Shown piece by piece: positions 61,001-64,000 of a DNA stretch of 64,000 nucleotides. Under the pieces are notes generated by a model. That model was not told the DNA's origin, ran no database searches, and worked only from the letters and a program-made list of their open reading frames with translations. The stretch's first letter is position 1. Every line of letters starts with the position of its first letter. The DNA is from Sphagnum compactum. Taxonomy: Eukaryota; Bryophyta; Sphagnopsida; Sphagnales. The position numbers and the translations under genes were made by a program. Location: contig OZ234497.1 in assembly GCA_965153455.1 (NCBI GenBank), positions 16,423,872 to 16,487,871 on the forward strand, read 5' to 3'.

Positions 61001-61691
61001 CATAAGACTCTGTGTGCTACAGTCCTGTGGCTGTAATGTCCAATGACCAGTAGTGTCAGGTTGCTGGGACAGGTGGGGCGATTGCACACTCTGATGCCAG
61101 GCTGGGCTGATGCAACTGTCAGCTTTATGCTTAGTGGAGGCTATAATGTTGCAGCATCCATTTCACAGGTAGGCATCTGGAATGCAGCAATAATGTTCAA
61201 ACTTCTCTGTTTGGTTATAGACAACTGTTCTTGTCTTTCATTTGTGAACGTGCATAAGGTCAGAGCAAAAATTCATCAGCTATCAGGAACCTTCTCATCT
61301 TTCATTTGAGTACAGCCACGTAAAAAGTAGTCACAATCCCTGTGCAGGTTCAGCAAGAAACATTGGTGATATGGGGGGAACAGGACAAGATTGTGTCCAG
61401 GACATTTGCAGAGGTGAGACTTAGAGAGACTCAGGTAGCAAGGAAATTGTCTTACGATTTTCTGAATTCATTCCTGGTTGCATATGTACACATAGCATTT
61501 GGATTGTTAACCTGATCAGTGTTTAAATTAGCAAAGACTTTGACTTCTTCTTTTCTGTGGACCAGAAATTGGTTGGTGATATAGCAAATGCGAAGGTGGA
61601 GTACATCAAGGACTGTGGTCATCTTCCACATGTTGAAAAGCCAAGCATATTTGCAGCATTGTTGGCTGAATTTGTATCACAGCATCGCTGA
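57825..61691 (+). CDS. Plastid-type alpha/beta hydrolase, 12 exons
   Basis: Exons inferred: 57825-57865, 58104-58323, 58836-58958, 59060-59157, 59353-59477, 60097-60146, 60314-60409, 60513-60602, 60798-60890, 61073-61168, 61348-61413, 61566-61691. They join in frame to 407 residues. The protein resembles the Arabidopsis alpha/beta hydrolase At1g13820, as I recall that sequence. Motifs: PVMLLHGFD (oxyanion region), EWRYTYPLLEDSG, ILGWGFSN, nucleophile serine in VGPSLGGAVAID, acidic residue in VIWGEQDKIV and catalytic His in CGHLPHVEKP. The Ser-Asp-His triad is complete. The first ~90 residues (MATASAVLTF, then a Ser/Arg-rich stretch) look like a chloroplast transit peptide. The ATG at 57825 has a good context (CGCCATGG). 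An upstream in-frame ATG at 57681 could add 48 residues. The substrate is unknown; esterase or lipase-like activity is a family-level expectation. Confidence 0.88.
57929..57998 (+). repeat. (CT)35 microsatellite in intron 1
   Basis: Seventy bases of uninterrupted CT start 63 bp after the first donor site of the hydrolase gene. A long pyrimidine tract here could affect splicing or promoter activity and is likely to vary in length. Confidence 0.95.
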
Positions 61692-63316
61692 TCTACTGAT
61701 TAGCAGCAAATTCTCTGCTTCTGGTGCTTCAAATGACTAATATCTTGAGCATCTGCGAATCAGCAAGAATGTGTTTCTACAGAGTTCAAGTGTTACCATT
61801 TCTCGGGAGGCACATACTGTGGACAGTAAACCCTAACCCATTTTCAAGAAGCAAAACCCTCCACGGACCTTGATCTTTCCGGCCATATGGAAGGTACAAG
61901 GCTTTTGCTTGAAGTGACTGGAATCAGAAAGCATGACCTCCCCAGCCCCCTCAACGTTTGAGCAATGAGTACACCAATACAAAGAAGTACCATTAACAGT
62001 CCACCAAATGTGCCCTGAACCTCTGGATTGCTTTTGCAATTCAATTTGATGGTCGTAGAGATCACTTCAAAGCATTTTTGGTTAAAATTGATGATATGGA
62101 AGGTGAATCGAGATTGTTTGTTTTACCTGTATTCAGACTTTATTATACTTTGATGAGAAACTCCAGCTAAAGCTTCAAACTTGCAATTCAGGCCTACATA
62201 TTGATAGATCAGCCTGACACACGTTTTTGGACAGCCATTTAACACATGTACAGTTGGGAACGTGCAGAACTCCTTTCTGTAGGAGTTGCACTTTCTGGTT
62301 CACTGGCGCACCCAACAACAAATGATGTCACCATTTGTGAAAAAAGGAGTTGCTTTCTGGGTGCCAGTTTGCTCAGCTGGACCCTGAAGCACTAACAATC
62401 TGCCAGATTGGTGGAAGATCTGAAATGGGTGAGTCTTTGGGGTGTCTTTTGTTTGAGTCCACAAGGGTTGGTTTCATGATGGCAAATTATGAGAGAGGAA
62501 AACAACCTCATGACAATGTTTAACAAAGAGTTCCCACTCAGCTTTATGTCAAGTAGTGAGGGTAGAGTTGTCCTGCCTTGGCATACTAGACTCTTATTCG
62601 GAGCATTAAACAACTTTTGAACTTTTTGCAATGCAAGTGTCATGATGCAGTTGAGTGGTAAGACCATGCATATCCTTGGGAATGGCCCTAAAGCACTGGG
62701 ATGTCTGCTGATATCCAAGTTCCAGTGTCCTGGTATTTACTGAATTTATGGAGATTCTTGATGCAGCATCTTTTAGCAGTCCCTGAGAATTCAAGTGAGA
62801 ATGGCCAAGTATCTTGCAAAAATACTTCCAAGAGCTAAAAAGATTAAAGGAATTTTCATGAGAATGGATGCATTATGACATTGTAAAATGTCTTGCTTGA
62901 ATGAATTTGTTGGTGCTGAAAAGGTTAAAAAAGGTAAACAAAAAGAATGATAAGAAATAAAGAAGACAGAAAACACTTCCCAACCAAAAAGCAAATTTCA
63001 AGAGGTTTACAACTTTTGACTCTGACAGCAAATTGAGTTACTTTCTAATGACCTATTCTAATGCAACAAATAGGATTAGGCTTAAAACAAAAAAAATCAG
63101 ACTGAAAATGTAATTGGAGTTCGTGACTGAAACCTATATTTGTGCAACACCAACATTGTTCCTACTAACCAGCAACATGCACACACCTTTGCTGACAGAC
63201 TGAGGTAGAAAAAAGGTCACCATTTTACTTATATAAATATTATCATCAGAATTGCTTTTGCAGCAAGAGCTCAGTTTACAGTACAGTAGGAATGTCTGCA
63301 AGGGGTTCAATCTTAC
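61692..63316. other. Downstream of the hydrolase gene, no gene recognised
   Basis: The first few hundred bases are probably the 3' untranslated region. Short minus-strand open frames at 61833-62065 and 62392-62794 have no recognisable domain. Confidence 0.45.
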
Positions 63317-63397
63317 CTGGTAGCAGCCATGTGAGTACTGCTTCAAATGCTCTTTCAACACAGTAAGTCCATTCTGATCTCTGGAGGTGGCAGCCAT
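63317..63397 (-). CDS. Possible first exon of a minus-strand gene
   Basis: The minus strand reads ATG, then MAATSRDQNGLTVLKEHLKQ over 27 codons, ending at CAG followed by GTAAGA, a consensus splice donor. An exon starting here would be phase 0. No continuing exon was found at lower coordinates, so this is only a candidate. It does not match a family I know. Confidence 0.2.
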
Positions 63398-64000
63398 GCC
63401 AGAGGATTGAGTTCATTCTCCTTGCAGGTTTAGGGCTGGACTCTTTTCCTGGGACAAGGCTTTTGAGCTACCATGCTAGCTCACCCATGTACATGAATCT
63501 AGCTGATTCAAACCTGAGTGGTATGTTGTCATGGGTCCTCTGGCTCATAGCTACCATCTGGCTCTTTTCTTGTTGCTTCAGCTTATGCAACAGTGGGATC
63601 CTAAAAAGAAGATAAGACATGCAAATATGACAAGAGATATCAGGGTGAAGCTACTATTTGCTGCATCCTAACCTGCAAGAGAGATAATGCACTCCAAGAA
63701 CTCAGGGCTCTAACAAAATACAAAGGGAGGGACCACATGGATGGATGGAGACAGTGCCTGGTAATGTGACGAATGTCATCATACCCTGGTAACTATGTTT
63801 CGACCAAACCTGGCATCTGTTGTGTAGAGGCAGTCATTGATGTGATGGTGACTTTTGTGTGAATCTTCTGTATATAATAGAATTAGCTCCTTAACAATAC
63901 TTAATCTCCTCAACAGGGATAGTTGTAAAGTCATGTAATTTCCTTCCATTCTCACGACCACTGGATATTGGACCAGAGGAGGAAATGGAGATTACTCTAT
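63398..64000. other. Right edge, no gene recognised
   Basis: No supported feature. If the minus-strand exon at 63317-63397 is real, this would be its promoter and 5' leader. Confidence 0.35.

Overview
The window reads as nuclear DNA of a land plant. It is AT-rich and gene-poor, with spliced genes using GT-AG introns, Ty1/copia and Ty3/gypsy retrotransposons, a hAT transposase relic and a non-LTR element. Both recognisable host genes have familiar plant homologues. I suspect a non-flowering plant (bryophyte, fern or lycophyte) from the look of the hAT and non-LTR remnants, but this is a weak inference. I found no convincing tRNA, rRNA or CRISPR array.

Layout. (1) About 555-13372 is a very large, diverged inverted repeat. 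The left arm (555-3740 continuing at 7390-7830) and the right arm (10630-13372) are reverse complements of each other around an AT-rich centre (7831-10630). Each arm carries a TATAAATA box pointing outward from the centre. Downstream of it lie a 77-nt microRNA-like hairpin and then a second hairpin. The left arm alone is interrupted by a 3.6-kb block of seven ~0.3-kb units in a higher-order tandem arrangement. (2) 13400-20700 holds an old copia element with a 5' LTR and initiator-Met-type primer site, plus a G-rich TAGG/TGGG minisatellite. (3) 22240-28330 is a decayed gypsy element on the minus strand. Its protease region is split by a decayed non-LTR retrotransposon, also on the minus strand. 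(4) 28800-33440 holds small inverted-repeat elements, a dispersed 245-bp repeat and several copies of another short repeat family. (5) 37247-40054 is a better preserved gypsy element (minus) with LTR, primer site, gag and protease, cut off at the start of reverse transcriptase. (6) 40060-46900 is AT-rich, with a hAT transposase relic and a 111-nt hairpin near 43.9 kb.

(7) 47203-52599 (+) is a 13-exon gene for a multi-pass membrane protein of the heparan-alpha-glucosaminide N-acetyltransferase-like family. (8) 57825-61691 (+) is a 12-exon gene for a plastid-type alpha/beta hydrolase with an intact Ser-Asp-His triad. Both exon models were assembled by hand from conserved protein segments, splice sites and reading-frame continuity, and both keep an open frame throughout. 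The two genes lie on the same strand about 5 kb apart; nothing suggests a shared pathway.

The most promising unexplained structure is the inverted-repeat locus in (1). It could be a pair of divergent non-coding, possibly microRNA, transcription units, or a non-autonomous fold-back transposon that has captured such a unit.
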